64,000 nucleotides of DNA from Cliona cf. orientalis (GCA_963930775.1 OZ005702.1:5084001-5148000); one strand, 5' to 3'; shown: positions 10,441 through 23,790, counted from the stretch's first letter. Translations and numbers: made by a program. The notes: generated by a model not told the origin, from the letters alone.

Positions 10441-13196
10441 CCCTGTACATGTATATGTACATTTATGTGTACATTGACAAATATTTCTGTAGAATTTATT
10501 GGAAAAGCCGTTGTCTCAGATGGCGGAGAGCTACGCCTGCTGAGATGATCCACTTCAAGTCAGTGCCAGTGCTGAATGTGCTGGTCAAGCAGAACAGGGA
10601 GGATGCTGACATGCAGGATGACGTCACCTTCCTCCATGAGAAGCTCAACACCAGCCTGCAGGACCTCAGGCACATATTGTACATTGTGGTCATAAAAAAT
10701 AGGTAAATGTACATGTATTATAATCAACTTATGAATGACCTTGATTTATGGTCTAATGTGGCCGATGGTTAAGATTGGTGTATAAGATATATAGCGTTCT
10801 CGCCAGCATACATACTCAAGGCATATTATCGGCCCAATAAGCCTTCAGTATGGACTTTCCTTTGATGTGGGAATGAGGATGAATTCAAAGTTTTGATGTG
10901 GCTGTACAAACCGAACCCTCCCATTATGTTTGTGTAGAGCACAAGCTACCTTTTCCTCCGATGATCTTTACCAACTCTATGCAACGCAAGTGGGTAAAGG
11001 TTGTCGGGTGAAAGGGTGTAGTACTTGCATCATTTACCATAGGGCTACGACTGATTGTGGGTACAAAATTTGAGTGGATTTTGGAAATAGTGCATTTATT
11101 GGTACTCATTTTAGTGAGTTTTCAAAACTAATATTCTGATATTCGCAGGTACAAAACTCACTAATTATTTCTAATTTAGTACCCGTATACAAAAGTGTCC
11201 TTAAGGTACTGCTTTGCAGAATGCAGTGCATAAATATGCCTAAGAATGACCAATGTGTACACATACATGCGTAGTGCTTATTCAGTACAGAAACAATAGT
11301 AATACGCTACAGTGGTCATGGAAACAAACATTAACCACCATATACTGTATGACAGCAATATTATATGCACCTATAATATTCAAAGATTCATTGCACACCG
11401 ACTCCCTTGCAGTTCATTTGATGAGTATGCCACTGAAGTGAAGAGTGGGAGGCTGGAGTGGAGCCCCGTGCATAGATCTGACAAATTTTGGGTGAGTTTC
11501 TTAACTACAGTACATATACATGTACATGCACATGTACACAATTTAAGGTTAGGGGTGGGTGTCTGGGACATCCCAGGACAGTCGTTGGCAATCCTAGATA
11601 ACCCTTGTACATAATGTATGTTCTTAATTTTTATACCTGTAATTTAGCATGATAATGGACATAATAGACAACTCTCTATGTATGCATGTACATGTGTACA
11701 TGCAGACATGTAAGCAATACTCTCCAGCTCACACTACCATTAGAATGTTAATTTTTAGCGGCAAATTTACTCGTACACATGTACATGTAAGTCTACTTTG
11801 CAACCTAACATAGGATGGGAGCATCGGCCATTTACATGTAGCTCCATGTGCATGTATACATACACTCAATGTCTATGATATGTAGGCAACTGCATGTGTA
11901 TGCACTAGGCAAACAGTTGTTATCCTGTATACGACTGATGTGAACTCTCCATTTCTTTCCAGCGTGAGAACGTGATGAAACTGAACGAGAATAGTCATGA
12001 GATTTTAAGGCTGCTGGTTACGATACTGCGTGAGTCTCAGAACCCAGTGGCCATTGCCGTGGCAGCTCACGACTTGGGAGAGTATATCAGATATTATCCT
12101 CGGGGAAAGAAGTAAGTACTGGGGAGAGGAGGAGGGGGTGGGTGAGAAGGATGGGGAAACTGGTCATTGCTGTATCATGTACTCCAGTAATAATATACAT
12201 GTACAATTTCATTGTAATAATTGCTCTAAGTACTTAGCAAAAATTACTCGATTTCCTTTACTGCCTCAGCTAAGATCATTACGTGTTAATTAATTTTATG
12301 GTATAGGGTATATATTCAACTCAGGTATTAATATTCTTTGATATTTGGCAAGGCTCAAGCATAATCGTATTATTTTTGAAATATGTGTGATAGTAATGTG
12401 TACTTGTATTTTGCAGGACTATCGACCGGCTTCAAGCAAAGGAGCTTGTTATGAATCTTATCAACCATGCTAATTCTGAGGTTCGGATGCAAGCCCTGCT
12501 AGCCATTCAGAAGATGATGGTTCAGAATTGGTACGTTAATTTCTGTCTTTCAAAACAAGCCTCTTCCCTCCTTTTCAACAGTGGATGTGGCCCAGACTGG
12601 GGAGGGGGTTATTTTCCAAACGTGTGAGGCCCTCTATAGAGCTGATAATAATAGTCTTACTTTCTTGGGAAGAGCTGGTGCCAAGCCAACTCCAAGATGC
12701 ATTAATATGCTGCATTATGTGTATAGTCTGTATTATAAGCCATTATCGTGTTTTATACTAATGAAACGCATGATCTAATTACCGCAAGAAAATTCGCGTT
12801 CTTGGATTTTTCATAGTGGAGCGCGTGACGACCTTTACCAGAAAATGAATTTTTTTTTTTTTTTAGCTTGCATTCTACTAGCATAAACATGGTACTACAT
12901 TATGATACATATCACTTGAGTATGATGTGATGATATAATATAGTGTGCTTTTTTCCTTAGGGAGTAGTTGGGCAAGCAACTGGAAGGCCAGGCCTAGTCA
13001 AAAACAGCACAGAACATCCAGGTTGATGACTGTAATTGACTTGATATCTTTTTGTAAAAATAATTATTGTTGTTGTGATTGAGCGTTATTTATTGTCCTG
13101 CTGTACAAGAAAAGTTTTTCCAGTATTGGTTCATTTGACCTCATCTGTGAGATGTATTACTTCTCGGCAATCTGGGATCTCATCAAGGGTATATAA

Positions 13197-13526
13197 GGGA
13201 GCTTGTCCAAAGTCCTTGTGGAAAAATTTTAATGTCATTATGACGTTAGGGGGGAGGGGGTCTTGGTCCATGATGTTTTACAATTGCGTTATCAGCAGAC
13301 TTTATGATTATGCATTAATTTCTTGTGGTTGAACAAGTCTAGATACACCTCCAGCAGTGTCAAAATTTGCATTATTTTAGTGACAGCTATGTCAGCTGAA
13401 TCAGAGTTTCAGTATTGAATCTATGCTGAAATGCTGTGACATTAAGAGAGGAAGTGGAGGGGGATAAAAATTTTATGTTAACATCGTGATGATGTTAATT
13501 TTTCCACGACTTTGGACAAGGCCCCT
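13197..13526. mobile_element. MITE with TIR 'gggnncttgtccaaagtc'
   Basis: gggagcttgtccaaagtcct at the left and inverted aggggccttgtccaaagtcg at the right. The next bases (tggaaaaatttt) are also inverted. About 330 bp, non-coding. Confidence 0.7.
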
Positions 13527-15156
13527 AAACTACTACAGAGAACACCGGGTAATTATTCATGAACAAAAAATTAATATGTAAAAAGAACGTACTGAATGGT
13601 TCTTTGAGTCTGACCAGAGTGACCAGTCGACATCAAAATAAATTATTGTTAAAGATCCCCATGCATAATTATAAAATTAATGATCAGCGATGCTCACAAA
13701 CCTGGTTGTACATTTAAAATGTTAATACGTACAACACTTAAAAAAGCTAATGTATTGTAAGAAAATTAACTGACTTCCCTACACACAATGTACATGACAT
13801 TGTATACTTTGGTATGGACAGCTTAACTGTTTGGTGATCATGAACTTGCATGCTGGTCAACGTTTCAACTGTACAAATAACATCCTGTTCTCTGCATGAT
13901 ACATGAATAATTTTATATAGCCCTTGTGGCTGCATGTTACCATAATTATTATTATTATGCATGGCAACTATCGATACCATAATAATTAAGAACACTGATT
14001 ATGACCTATAATAAAATTAATGTGGCATGCAGTCCCATGTAGAAACAAACATTATTCCGCTTTTAATCAATTAGCTCTCCTAATACAATACTGTTACAGT
14101 AACAACAACACTAGTTTGATTGTGTACAAAGAATATCCATTAATTTTACACACAATAGGACTATAATAAATATAATAATAACAATAATTAGTACAATGCC
14201 TTGTTACGATTGTAATTGTTTAGTGGGTAGGTGGCCATAATATTATTATTAGCATTAATTATATAATATTATTGGGTTATAAACGGAGTTATAGATATTA
14301 TTATACAGTGTCTGTGCTTGCTTGCTTTGTGTATGCCTCAAGCTCACAATTGCAAGACTAAGGTGTATGTACATGTAGCTTTACATTATTATGTGTATGT
14401 ACATGATTACTTGACCGGTGATGGTGGCTGTGGACAGGCTGAGTCTCAGTTTGTCAAAAGTTGCTGAGACGATCCTTCAGAGGAAAAGCTATAGCTAGGT
14501 GTGTAGCTACCTACCTACATCCCTAGTAAAAATATCTCACAAGATCTTTGGGGATATATTATTATAATCACACAGGAATCGCAGTGTTCCCCCTAAAACT
14601 AGGTAATCGAGGTAAATACCGCGTTTAGATTCCAGAATACCGAGTTAAAGTTTCGGAGCACTATATTATAGACTATTGTAATACCTCACCAAGAAAACAC
14701 GAACATCAGTATTTTACCTACTTAAGAAAATTTCCTGGGGGGAACACTGAGACAGGATATTTCAAGAATCCCAAATAAGATTGATATCATGTGTGGTTTT
14801 GGAACCAGGAACCTGCATGATCTCATGTTAGGATCTTACCAAGATTCTATGAAGATTCTAGCAAGATCTTACATATAATAAATATTATATAATATTATAA
14901 TCACGAGTGTTCTTACGATTTTCCACAAGATTCTAGCCAGATCTTATTTATAATTGTTGTAAGATTTAAATTTTCTGCAAGAGTATGTGATCATACATGA
15001 TTCTATAGGTGTAACTGTTCTTACTAGTATTATCCTTAAATGTGATCTTATAAGAACATGGCAAAATGTGTTGTATTGGGATCACAATTAAAATAAATGA
15101 CTCGTGTGCTATAGCTACAGAATCAGTCAATTATTGACTCGTATTATTATAAGTGG
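13527..15156. other. Spacer between ATP6V1H copy and kinase-Kelch gene
   Basis: AT-rich with no credible exon. It holds one small inverted-repeat element (14582-14749) and 'caagattct' / 'agatctta' words repeated around 14820-14990. Confidence 0.4.
14582..14749. mobile_element. Short MITE with TIR 'cagtgttccccc'
   Basis: cagtgttccccctaaa at the left is mirrored by inverted cagtgttccccccagg at the right. 168 bp, non-coding. Confidence 0.65.
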
Positions 15157-17945
15157 TTATTGTGGTTTTAGATATAAACTACCCTTGTACACAGTGTTCA
15201 CTCTGTCACCACACCTGCCTCCAATCACTAGGACATCTGTTGACAAAACAGTAGCTGTAGTGCTAGATCGTGGAGCAGGTAGATAACTGATGTAGATCCA
15301 GGAGTTGGTGGAGGGAGAGTACATGTAGACTGCCCTCTTAGCAGCTTCTCCTTTGGTAACACCTCCTATAGCAAGAAGGTTGCCAGCTAGCACGGCTGGA
15401 GCTGGTTGATAGGTTAGAGTGTTGGGTAGTGTCTTCCAAGCTGACTGAGTGTCACTGCTACCACTGTGGGTGGTCTGGTTGGCTGGTACAGCATTGCCAA
15501 GGAGATCATCAACTGAGGCATAGAGTGCTTGGTTGAGGTCTGAGCCATTGTATCCTCCTAGTGCATAGCATGTGTTGCCAATGGCAACTAGTGATAGGTT
15601 GCAACAAGCTGTTGGTAGTGGATCAGTACTGTATACCACTGTGATGTGTCTAATTTGAAGATCTCAACTGCATCTGTGTATCTGAGTGTGGCTCCACCTG
15701 CCACTACAAGTGCTGATTGGAGGCTCAAGACACCTGGAGACCGTCTAGCCGTTGGCATGGGAGGAATGGTCTGCTTCCACTTTTGTGATGACTCACCATA
15801 AGAATAGTATCATTATGACCCTCCAGTCCCCCAACAGCTACCAGCTTGCCGTTATAACCTGACCCAGACCTAACCCCCTGACAGGAAGTGGTGGTAGAGT
15901 GGTCCACTTGTCTTGTGATGGATCATAGCAGTAGACAATGTAATCATCACCAGGACTGTTAGTTGATCCTCCTCCACAGTAGACTTTGCCATTGATGACT
16001 ACAGTTTTTCCACTAATTAATTTGGTAGGCAGCCCAGAACACTGTTTCCAGATGATATCAGCCTATATTAAGCACGTCAAGATACAATATAATGTCATGT
16101 ACAATGACATAATTTAATCTTCATGCAAGAAAGTTCATTGAGGGATCATAGTATTCGATGCGCACTTTAATAACTGCATGCGCACTAATGAAATTCAAGT
16201 ATGTTATATGTAGCTAGCTACCTATCAATTGTTTGCCACACCTTACCCCCACCTGGGGCAGAGGTGGGGGAGGTAAGGGGTATGACACCAGAATACGACC
16301 TGAGGGGTGGGGCAAATGTCATGCACCTGAGCAGCTGCCATACCGACAACAGTTCTTGTTACCTATGTTGTTGACTAGAAGACTTAAGCCACTCAATTCA
16401 TGTTGGTCTCTCCAGGGTGGGGTCAGTATGAGACTGAAGTGTATCAAATTTCCACCCATCCTTCACCTTTGCCCCAAGTGGGGCAAACAATTGATAGGTG
16501 CATTATTATGTACCGCGTGTTTAGGCTAATAGCTAAAGATTTTAATTTTCGCGTGATCATTTCTGGTAAAGGTCATCACCATCTACATTTATGAATTTTT
16601 CTTGCACTAATTATATCTTGGGTTTTTTTTACGGTATATTAACTTAGCTATAGATCATGCATGGGTGGAACACTCTCCCATAACAGATTCATCACTATTC
16701 AAGCTAATTTCAATGCACACATTTACTATAATAATAATATTATTATTATTACTGCTAAGCATTAATTTTCATGCTAGAATGCTTAGATCGATGCATCACA
16801 GTTTAAGCTTAGCTCACCTGAGAAGGAGAGAAATCTCGTAGATTGAGCCCAGTAGTTTTATTTTCAATCTTCAACTGTTCAATTTCAGTTTTAAGTTCCT
16901 GTATTTCTCTGTCTTTTCTCTCTATTTCTTCCATTAATCCTTTTGATTCCTTTTCTTCTCTGAGATCTCTAATCTCCAGCTTTTTCAAGTCTCTATTCTC
17001 CTTATCCAGTGTTTTGTTTTGTCTCAGTGCTTCATCCAATCGGTTGGCAAAGGAGGCAGGAAACTGCAACACCATCTCTGCTAGTCGCCCCACAATCTCA
17101 CTGGCATGAGCCCTAGCCCGGGGATGATTATGGATGCATTTAAGGATGAGATCCATCAGAGGATGATCATTTCCAATGGCTCGAAGGAACACCTCACATC
17201 GTTCAGCTTCAGATACTGGAGTCATTCTACCATCAAGCTCAGTATGAATTGGACCAACCTGTGGCTCTGGCCACTGACCACTGAACATGTGGATCATCAT
17301 AATGCCATAGGAAAAGTCATCAACACTTGTGTCGTATTTGGGATTGGCTACCATCACCTCTGGTGGCATATAGGCAGGAGTGCCCGGAGTCTTGGTCATG
17401 CAACTGATCTGTAGAGGGGTCAGGTTGAGGATCCTGGCTACACCCAGATCAGAGATCTTGGCTGTCATGTTGGGGGTGAGGAGGACATTGTTGGAAGAGA
17501 GATCTCGGTGAATGATGGGAGGAGTTTGGCTGTGGAGGTAGCACAAGCCCAGAGCCACATCATGAAGAATGCAGTAGCTGATCTCCTTTGGGAGAATACT
17601 GTATTGCTCAATGCAGGAGGTGAGGTTGGTGGGGAGAAACTCCATGACTAGGATGGGTGCTCGCACTCTTTGCTGGAAATAGAGTCCCAGAAACTGGACA
17701 ATGTTGGGGTGGCGTAGTTGACTAAGTAGACGGCATTCTTCCTCAAATCTGCGAACAGTGTAGCTGGCATCTCCCTGCCTCAGTAGCAGTTCATGGATCT
17801 TCTTGCCAGCACATTTCAGTCCCATGTACTCCAGTTCTAGCGCAGTAGCATAGGAGCCGTGTCCCAGCTCTCGATCTGTCACTCTAACTCCAGTCAGCTT
17901 GTAGGGATCAAACCCAGTGAATATCGCTGGTCTCACAGCACTCAT
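15157..17945 (-). CDS. Protein kinase with coiled coil and Kelch repeats
   Basis: Exon 1 (17945 down to 16818, 376 codons, ATG in 'agtgctcatg' context) encodes a tyrosine-kinase-like kinase domain. It has glycine loop LGHGSYATA, CAGKKI for the ATP lysine, HRDLSSNN catalytic loop near residue 145, SDLGVAR in place of DFG, and GTPAYMPPE. A Lys/Glu-rich coiled coil follows (about residues 300-365). The donor CAG|gtgagc at 16818 joins an acceptor at 16063. Exon 2 (16062 to 15157) encodes Kelch repeats (VINGKVYCGGG, LVAVGGLEGHN, YALGGYNGSDLN, DVLVIGGRCG). The Kelch reading frame shifts about three times (near 15870, 15785 and 15640), so this half may be decaying or contain consensus errors. Kelch propellers bind partners; here one may recruit a substrate, but that is inference. 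The intron holds a MITE. Confidence 0.75.
16220..16500. mobile_element. MITE in the kinase-Kelch intron
   Basis: acctatcaattgtttgcc at the left matches the inverted right end (cacctatcaattgtttgcc). Several 'ccccacctggggcag' palindromic words lie inside. Confidence 0.7.
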
Positions 17946-18645
17946 GATTAGTCAGCACACTAAACAAAGGAGGCTGAAAGATATAGCTTAGCTATCTCAC
18001 AATGGATGATCAAAAAAGGGGCCTATAAGCACAATACTGCCATCATGTGACATTCTTAACATTGCAGAGGCGGCATATAGCTATAGAAATTATAAAAGTG
18101 ATACGGCACAAGTTCATGTGTAAGTACTAATACAAGTATAACTATCGTTCAATACATACACAACAGACACATACGCTATGAAATTTAGTGTCACTTCTGT
18201 TGTGGCTTTCTAAACACTGCATTGCCAGATATTATAATAACACTTCATGCATAAACATCCTCGCTCAGCTCAAATAATCTAAATAAGTGAAAATTTAATG
18301 GAGCCACGTGCATGTAGGGGGTGTGTTGTGTGCTAATTTAGCTAGATACTCCATAGTTAATGCACCTGAATATACATGGCAATAATTCTTTATGCCACCG
18401 TCATTCATGGGGTTTTTTTAACTTTACACATCCTATTCATAGTTTATGAATAATTTCGGCAGCCTCACCCCCAAAGCCTAGCATCACATACAGTATTGTT
18501 ATTACTGTAGCAACCACATTGTAAGAGCACTAAAACCATACTTGATAGCTAAGTTGATAGCTGAGTTTTAGAAACTAGCTAAATCTTATAGCTAGTTGCC
18601 TAGTAGCTGAGAGTGGCAACCTAGCCGTAGTGGATTGCATAGAGT
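17946..18645. other. Spacer between divergent kinase and NLR-B
   Basis: It must contain the kinase promoter (- strand) and any NLR-B promoter (+ strand). I see no TATA box I would defend and no repeat. The GCGCATGCGC block found before C, D and E is absent here. Confidence 0.4.
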
Positions 18646-21120
18646 ATGGCTGTATCAGGTAACGTGACTGGCAGGCGCAGAAGCCTTGAGGAGCAGTTGT
18701 CCATGTTCCCTGCTGAGCTCCTTGCCTGAATGATCGTCACTATTTTGAGTCTCACCTTGGCAAGCTAGTCCATCACATTACCACTGATGCTATGGTGATC
18801 ATGGCCACTGACCTAAGACTGTCAGATGTGGAGGTGGAAGATAGTCTATCTGCCTGGCCGAGGAACCCAGCAAAACAGAGACTGGACATGTTCAAAAAAT
18901 GGCAAGAGAAGAAATCATCATAAGCCACTTACAGGTGTGTACGTATACTACATAATAATATTATTATGTGTGAGTAGTTTTGGTTATTACTGCATGTAGT
19001 GTTGTACCATAGTCATCAGACAATTGTCGGTGTTTGGTGCATTATGGTGAGGGACAGTGGGAGTGGGATCAATCTGGTTGTTATATATATAGGTTCAAGT
19101 ATGGGCTGGCCTGGACGCACATTATACTGAAGTACTATTGGTACAATGTGATTAAAAATTAAAAGGATGCATAATAATAATTATACTGAGCTAATCAGTT
19201 AGAGGGAACCACAAGCTAAAAAATAGTAATTTTTTGTCGTCACAGTCTACATTAAAATACGCTATAAAAGGTCCTACGTATAAAACAAATTTTCTTGCGC
19301 TAGTTAGATCATGCATGTCCTAAACACATAATAATAATAATATAGCTACAAGGTGCAAAAATATATTATGGGTTCACAAATATTAAGCTCTGTTCTAAGT
19401 ATACTATTATTTTCGTGTGTGCAGGTAATTTTAATAACTAACTTTCACGAAGCAAAGAGAGTAGATTTAATAGATGAACTTCAACAATCAACAAACCCCC
19501 ATCCATCAACCTCAGCTTGCTAGTCACAGTCTTGACTGGTACAGCAGCTACCCAAAGAAGCAGACTGAGTACGTAGAAGTCCTTTTCACCCTACAAGTAT
19601 CTGCCAACAAATGGCTTCCTTCACCAACAGAGAAAATCTTCAATCTGGCCATCATTAAGAATGAAAAGATTCAAAGGGGAAGAGTTGATGATGAATTTGT
19701 TGACAAGACCATCAGGGGACAAGTTGATGATATTCTTCTAGAGAAGTCCCCCATAGAACTGAAAGACATCTACATGCAAGTAAATTGAAGGAGAGAGAAA
19801 GGTGATTCTAATAGATGGTGCTCCAGGTAGCAGGAAGAGTACACTGACTGTTACAGTACATATCTGTGAGCAATGGGGCAGAGGAGAATTATTTAATGAG
19901 TTCACTGTTGTGATACTGGTCCAATTACGAGACCCAAGAGTACAGAGTGCAAATTCGATTGCTGACTTGCTTCCAACTAAAGATCACTCAATGGCTGAAC
20001 AAGCTGCTAGAGAAGTTATAGATAACGAAGGCAGTGGTATTCTCTGGATACTGCACCATGGATGCATTTGACGAGCTACCATCACATCTGCAGGAGGACT
20101 CAATCATCAGTACACTGATCAGACCAAACCTTTACCAGAAGAATCCACTATCAAAAACTGCAGTGATAGTTACTTCTCGTCCGAGTTCATCTGGCAACCT
20201 TTGCCCTGTGGTCTCCTCACGAATTGAAGTATTAGGATTCACTGCAGAGGAGCAGAGACTATTCTTTATGGAGTGTCTCAGCAATGATACAAAAGCTGTG
20301 GAGACTCTAATGGAAAGACTTAGCAGTAACCCAGCCATGGAGGGCAGCTGCTACCTTCCTCTGAATGCTTCCATTGTAGCCCATCTTTACCTAACAGATG
20401 GATCCCTCCCTTCCACTATTTATGGCATATTTTCTTCCCTTGTCCAGCACTGTATCTCTCGCTATCTTTATGAACAACAAGGAGTAGCTATCTCAAAGCT
20501 AGCCACTTTTGAATCGTTTGCTCATGTATCACTCTTATCTCAAGACTGCCTCTCCATTGGATACTTCCTGGCTTGCAATGCTATTGATTATAAAGGCAGG
20601 TTCTCAGTTAAACTTTGTTTTTGCTCTGCACATGATACTGGCATAAAGATCCTCATGCATGTTCTTTATCCTCACAGTGAAATAACCGGTTACCTTGACA
20701 TACACAACAATGGTATCACTGGAGCAGGGACTTCATACATAGCTGAGGCATTGAGAACTTCTAGAGCACTGAGGAAGCTGGATCTACATGGCAATCCAAT
20801 TGGTGATAAAGGACTACAGCACATTGCAGAGGCCTTAATAACCAATACAACACTTACTGAACTAAATTTAAGTGCATGCGAACTAAGAATCACAGAGGAA
20901 AATGGTCCAGCTCTCACTGAATGCTACAAAGAAATAAAACTTCGAGAGAACTTAATTTATTATGGAATGAGGCCATATCAGACATCGCAGAATCATTAAA
21001 TTTTATCAGAGAGGGTCTCAAGAGGAACATCACTCTGAAGAGATTGGATTTAAGCTATTGTAGCATCAAAGATGAAGGCATTAAATTAATTTCATAAGAG
21101 ACGTACCTCAACATGCAAGA
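18646..21120 (+). pseudogene. NLR-B: broken Death-NACHT-LRR gene
   Basis: The Death exon starts at ATG 18646 (RRRSLEEQLSMFPAELLA). It shifts frame near 18730, resumes as HLGKLVHHITTDAM and has a TAA just before the donor (acttacag|gtgtgt). The NACHT exon starts at 19425 after gtgtgcag and carries the family sequence ANKWLPSPTEKIFNLAIIK. The Walker A motif reads GAPGSRKST with Gly changed to Arg, followed by a small duplicated 'TVT'. Frames change near 19785 and 20055. The segment between the NACHT C-terminal part and the LRRs is deleted relative to NLR-D (joined near 20520). Two LRRs remain (GAGTSYIAEAL, GDKGLQHIAEAL). Not functional as read. Confidence 0.85.
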
Positions 21121-21279
21121 TAGCTACATAATGACGACAGGACAAAAATTAATTTGAAAATACTGTAAGAAATGTCATAGCTACACCCACGCACCATACA
21201 GATGCAAATTTTATGGATGTTAGTGATAAATAGTATTGCTACCTCAGGAAGTCCCACGCCCTCACCATAACAATAATAG

Positions 21280-21411
21280 AAAGGATTTACGGTATCAGGC
21301 GCAGATTATTATAGAGGGAGCTAGGATCTGTGTGTCCCAACCAGCTGATATCTTGTAGCTAATTGGATAGGTGCATGGAGGAAGATGGACCAGATTAAGA
21401 TGGAAGATACA
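21280..21411 (+). other. Conserved 3' flank of NLR-B
   Basis: gagctaggatctgtgtgtcc, then ccaaccagctgatatcttg, then ggtgcatggaggaagatgga. The same order recurs after NLR-C (26096-26200) and NLR-D (31110-31245). Likely 3'UTR or duplicated flank. Confidence 0.6.
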
Positions 21412-21579
21412 ATAATTATTAAATAATATTATTATGACATTGTGATGTCCCCCCATCAAATACGCATGCACGCACTTAAACTCCAGAGACATGTATAATA
21501 TATATATAATTAATATTCATGTGTGCACATAGCATACTACATAAATTCGAGGAAGTCCTGGTAATTAAATTCAAGCAAA

Positions 21580-21625
21580 GCGCATGCGCATAGCTTTGCT
21601 GCAGAACGATCGAGCCCCACCCACC
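21580..21625 (+). promoter_or_regulatory. Conserved promoter block of NLR-C
   Basis: gcgcatgcgc (21580-21589), then atagctttgctgcagaacga, then ccccacccacc. The same blocks in the same order precede NLR-D and, shortened, NLR-E. GCGCATGCGC resembles the palindromic NRF-1 site; CCCCACCC resembles a CACCC/Sp-KLF box. About 240 bp before the ATG. Function is inferred from conservation. Confidence 0.5.
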
Positions 21626-22245
21626 TTTTGATAACGTATGTCATTGATCAAACACCAGCATAATCCACTGACAGCGCACGATCTCTAATTTCGCGATGGT
21701 ATCATCCAAGGTTATCTCGTCCATCTGATTTGGTTATATTAAATTGTGAGTTTAGGACAATAATTTAGTAATAATTATCATCAGATCACGATTGAAATCT
21801 GAGTGACGCTTTAGAAACTATGGCTGAAGTAGGCAGTGTGTCTGCCAGACCTATTCACAGCCTTGAGGAGCAGCTGTCCAAGTTCCCTGCTCAGCTCCTT
21901 GATAGTCCCTGTGCTGATGCCCACCTGGTCAAACTGAGTCAGTCCATAGCAGAGTGGAGAGATCTGTCCCCTTACCTGCGTCTGAGTCCAGTAGAGGAGA
22001 GGGGGATTCTCACAGCCTTCCCCCTGGCCACCCCTGCCAGACAACGCATTGACATGCTCAGAACATGGAAGAATAAGTTTGGACTCCATGCTACTTACAG
22101 GTGAGGAGCTAGTAGCTACTAGCTATAATAATATGATCTGTCAGTATATTTAATTTGAAAATTGGGACTGTCCACTATGACATAATAATATTATTATGAT
22201 ACTTTCAAGCACACACATAATTATATTACTTTTACCATAATTACC

Positions 22246-22420
22246 TGGCTTGCAGCAGCCCTGCACAGAGTATGAAGCATCTGTCACCACAAATGTGGCC
22301 CAGATGGCCAATGTAGTGGGGAACACACTCAAAATAAACAGTTCTGACTGTCATAACTTTGTTTATGGCATAGGCCTCAGTAGAGATTAGGTAAAACATG
22401 TGTCTGTGGTTTAGTCATTG
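22246..22420 (+). repeat. NLR-intron repeat, copy 1
   Basis: Words 'cagcccTg..', 'ctgtcaccacaaatgtgg', 'cataactttgtttatggcat' and 'agtagagattag' are shared in order with 28135-28345, 34365-34560, 36340-36600 and 39365-39640. Confidence 0.55.
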
Positions 22421-23414
22421 TATGTATAAGAGTTTTTGTAGCGGAACACTATGGCTGAGGGCTCTCCCGGGCCCTAGCTTGTATGAAAATATTAGTACCA
22501 TACATATAGGGCCCATGTTGAGTGAGCCTGAGCTCATTGACAAGAGAGCTATGAGCTGGAGTAAAAATAATGGTGTATAAAATTATCAACGCTAAAGTCA
22601 CAACGGCAAATAGTGATAAATCTATACTATCACTGATATTCACTCTTTGATCACTGCACAAGTGAAACTTCACAATAATTATTAAATTTTGCTCCTCTGA
22701 GAGCATAACTCACGGTAGTAGTTTTTTGTCTGAATTGGTACACCAGGTGTATCAGCCTTTGTATCCCACCTTGATATAGATCAAAGCCTGCTAGCTACCG
22801 CCAGGGCAGTATAACTGGATATAATATAATAATATACTGCCCTATGTCTAGGGCAGTATCATGATATTGTCCTATGGTATAGCTGATACCTGGCCCAGTG
22901 GTCAGCACCACACTTGTAGTGTTATTACAACAGTTGAGATGCATAAAAATGATCAATTGATATTAAGCCCCATTTACACATACAAGCTAGCTTAAGACGC
23001 TTTGGAATGCGTATTAAATTTATACATAGGACATTATGTAAGTGCCGTTAAGCAGGCTTAAACCATTTACAGATTTACAGTGGACAGTTTGCATATCTTA
23101 AAGGCCTAGTGTAAACTTAATTGCAGCTTGTAACAATCCTATCTTAAGGTATGGTTTATATTAGCTGTAAATAAATACCAATGCACCCAGCATTGTAGCT
23201 ACCTCTTATTGGGGCTCACGCATGCAGGCTATAACTACAGTAGCAAAAAAGGAGAGTAGATCCTGGTACAAGGCTACTGGAATATGAATAGACTTTATGT
23301 CTACCAGTAGCTAGTTACTTCTTCCTTGCATAATGCACAAATAATGCACCAAGTAATGTGTATTCCTGTATGATTGTTTGAATTCAGCTTCATTTCATAA
23401 CCACTTCCCTGATT

Positions 23415-23790
23415 ACCCCGCGCGCATGCGCAAGGGGTAATGTGATCGGTTTTGTCTGTCGTCTGTCTGTCGTCTGTCTGTCTGTCGTTAGCACAAAAAT
23501 CGCCAGATCTGGAGATCTAGGCATCTGAGCGACTCGTAAATATAACTTACCCGTCGATGTCATCGAAAAACTGGCTTCATTATGCTTCGAATCGTTTGGT
23601 AAGGTCTATGAGCGTCGCAAATACTGTATTTTGTTGACCACGCCTATCAACACTACCCACCATGTGCTTTCTGCTCATGCGCACAACCTGGCACAATATA
23701 TAGGTAAAGGTCGGCAACACCCTACAAGTGGCATGCATATAGCTAGCTAGCCAAAGAGTTCGAGATCGACGCTGCAGCGCGCGGGGTATG
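23415..23790 (+). repeat. Dispersed repeat, copy 1 (with tctg microsatellite)
   Basis: Contains gcacaaaaatcgccagatct, gaaaaactggcttcattatg, cttcgaatcgtttgg and tgctttctgctcatgcgcac. The same series occurs at 33760-34270 and, inverted, at 36085-36310. The left part is a (tctgtctg) simple repeat; the edges carry cgcgcgcatgcgc and gcagcgcgcgggg. Confidence 0.6.

Larger units (their letters stand above)
9308..12997 (+). pseudogene. ATP6V1H: 5'-truncated copy of V-ATPase subunit H (C-terminal half)
   Basis: Seven exons match the second half of V-ATPase V1 subunit H, which couples and regulates V1-Vo in the proton pump. Exons: 9308-9418 (FQLQYQLIF), 9844-9928 (KVQRIILATFR), 10493-10679 (FLHEKLNTSLQDL), 11413-11491 ([16 protein letters not shown]), 11963-12111 (VAAHDLGEYIRYYPRGKK), 12417-12530 (ALLAIQKMMVQNW) and 12961-12997 (LGKQLEG). 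Junction phases all fit. Three defects are visible: an extra base near 10540 shifts exon 3, the donor after 10679 is GC not GT, and the Tyr of the conserved WEYLGKQL is a TAG (12965). Exons for the N-terminal half (roughly 240 residues) were not found upstream. It reads as a decaying partial duplicate; a real gene with assembly errors is the alternative. Confidence 0.85.

Noticed and set aside
10496-10714. - strand ORF with a hydrophobic look
   Set aside because: Antisense shadow of V-ATPase H exon 10493-10679.
23452-23490. Regular tctgtctg repeats, CRISPR-like at first glance
   Set aside because: A simple microsatellite without spacers; the window is eukaryotic.
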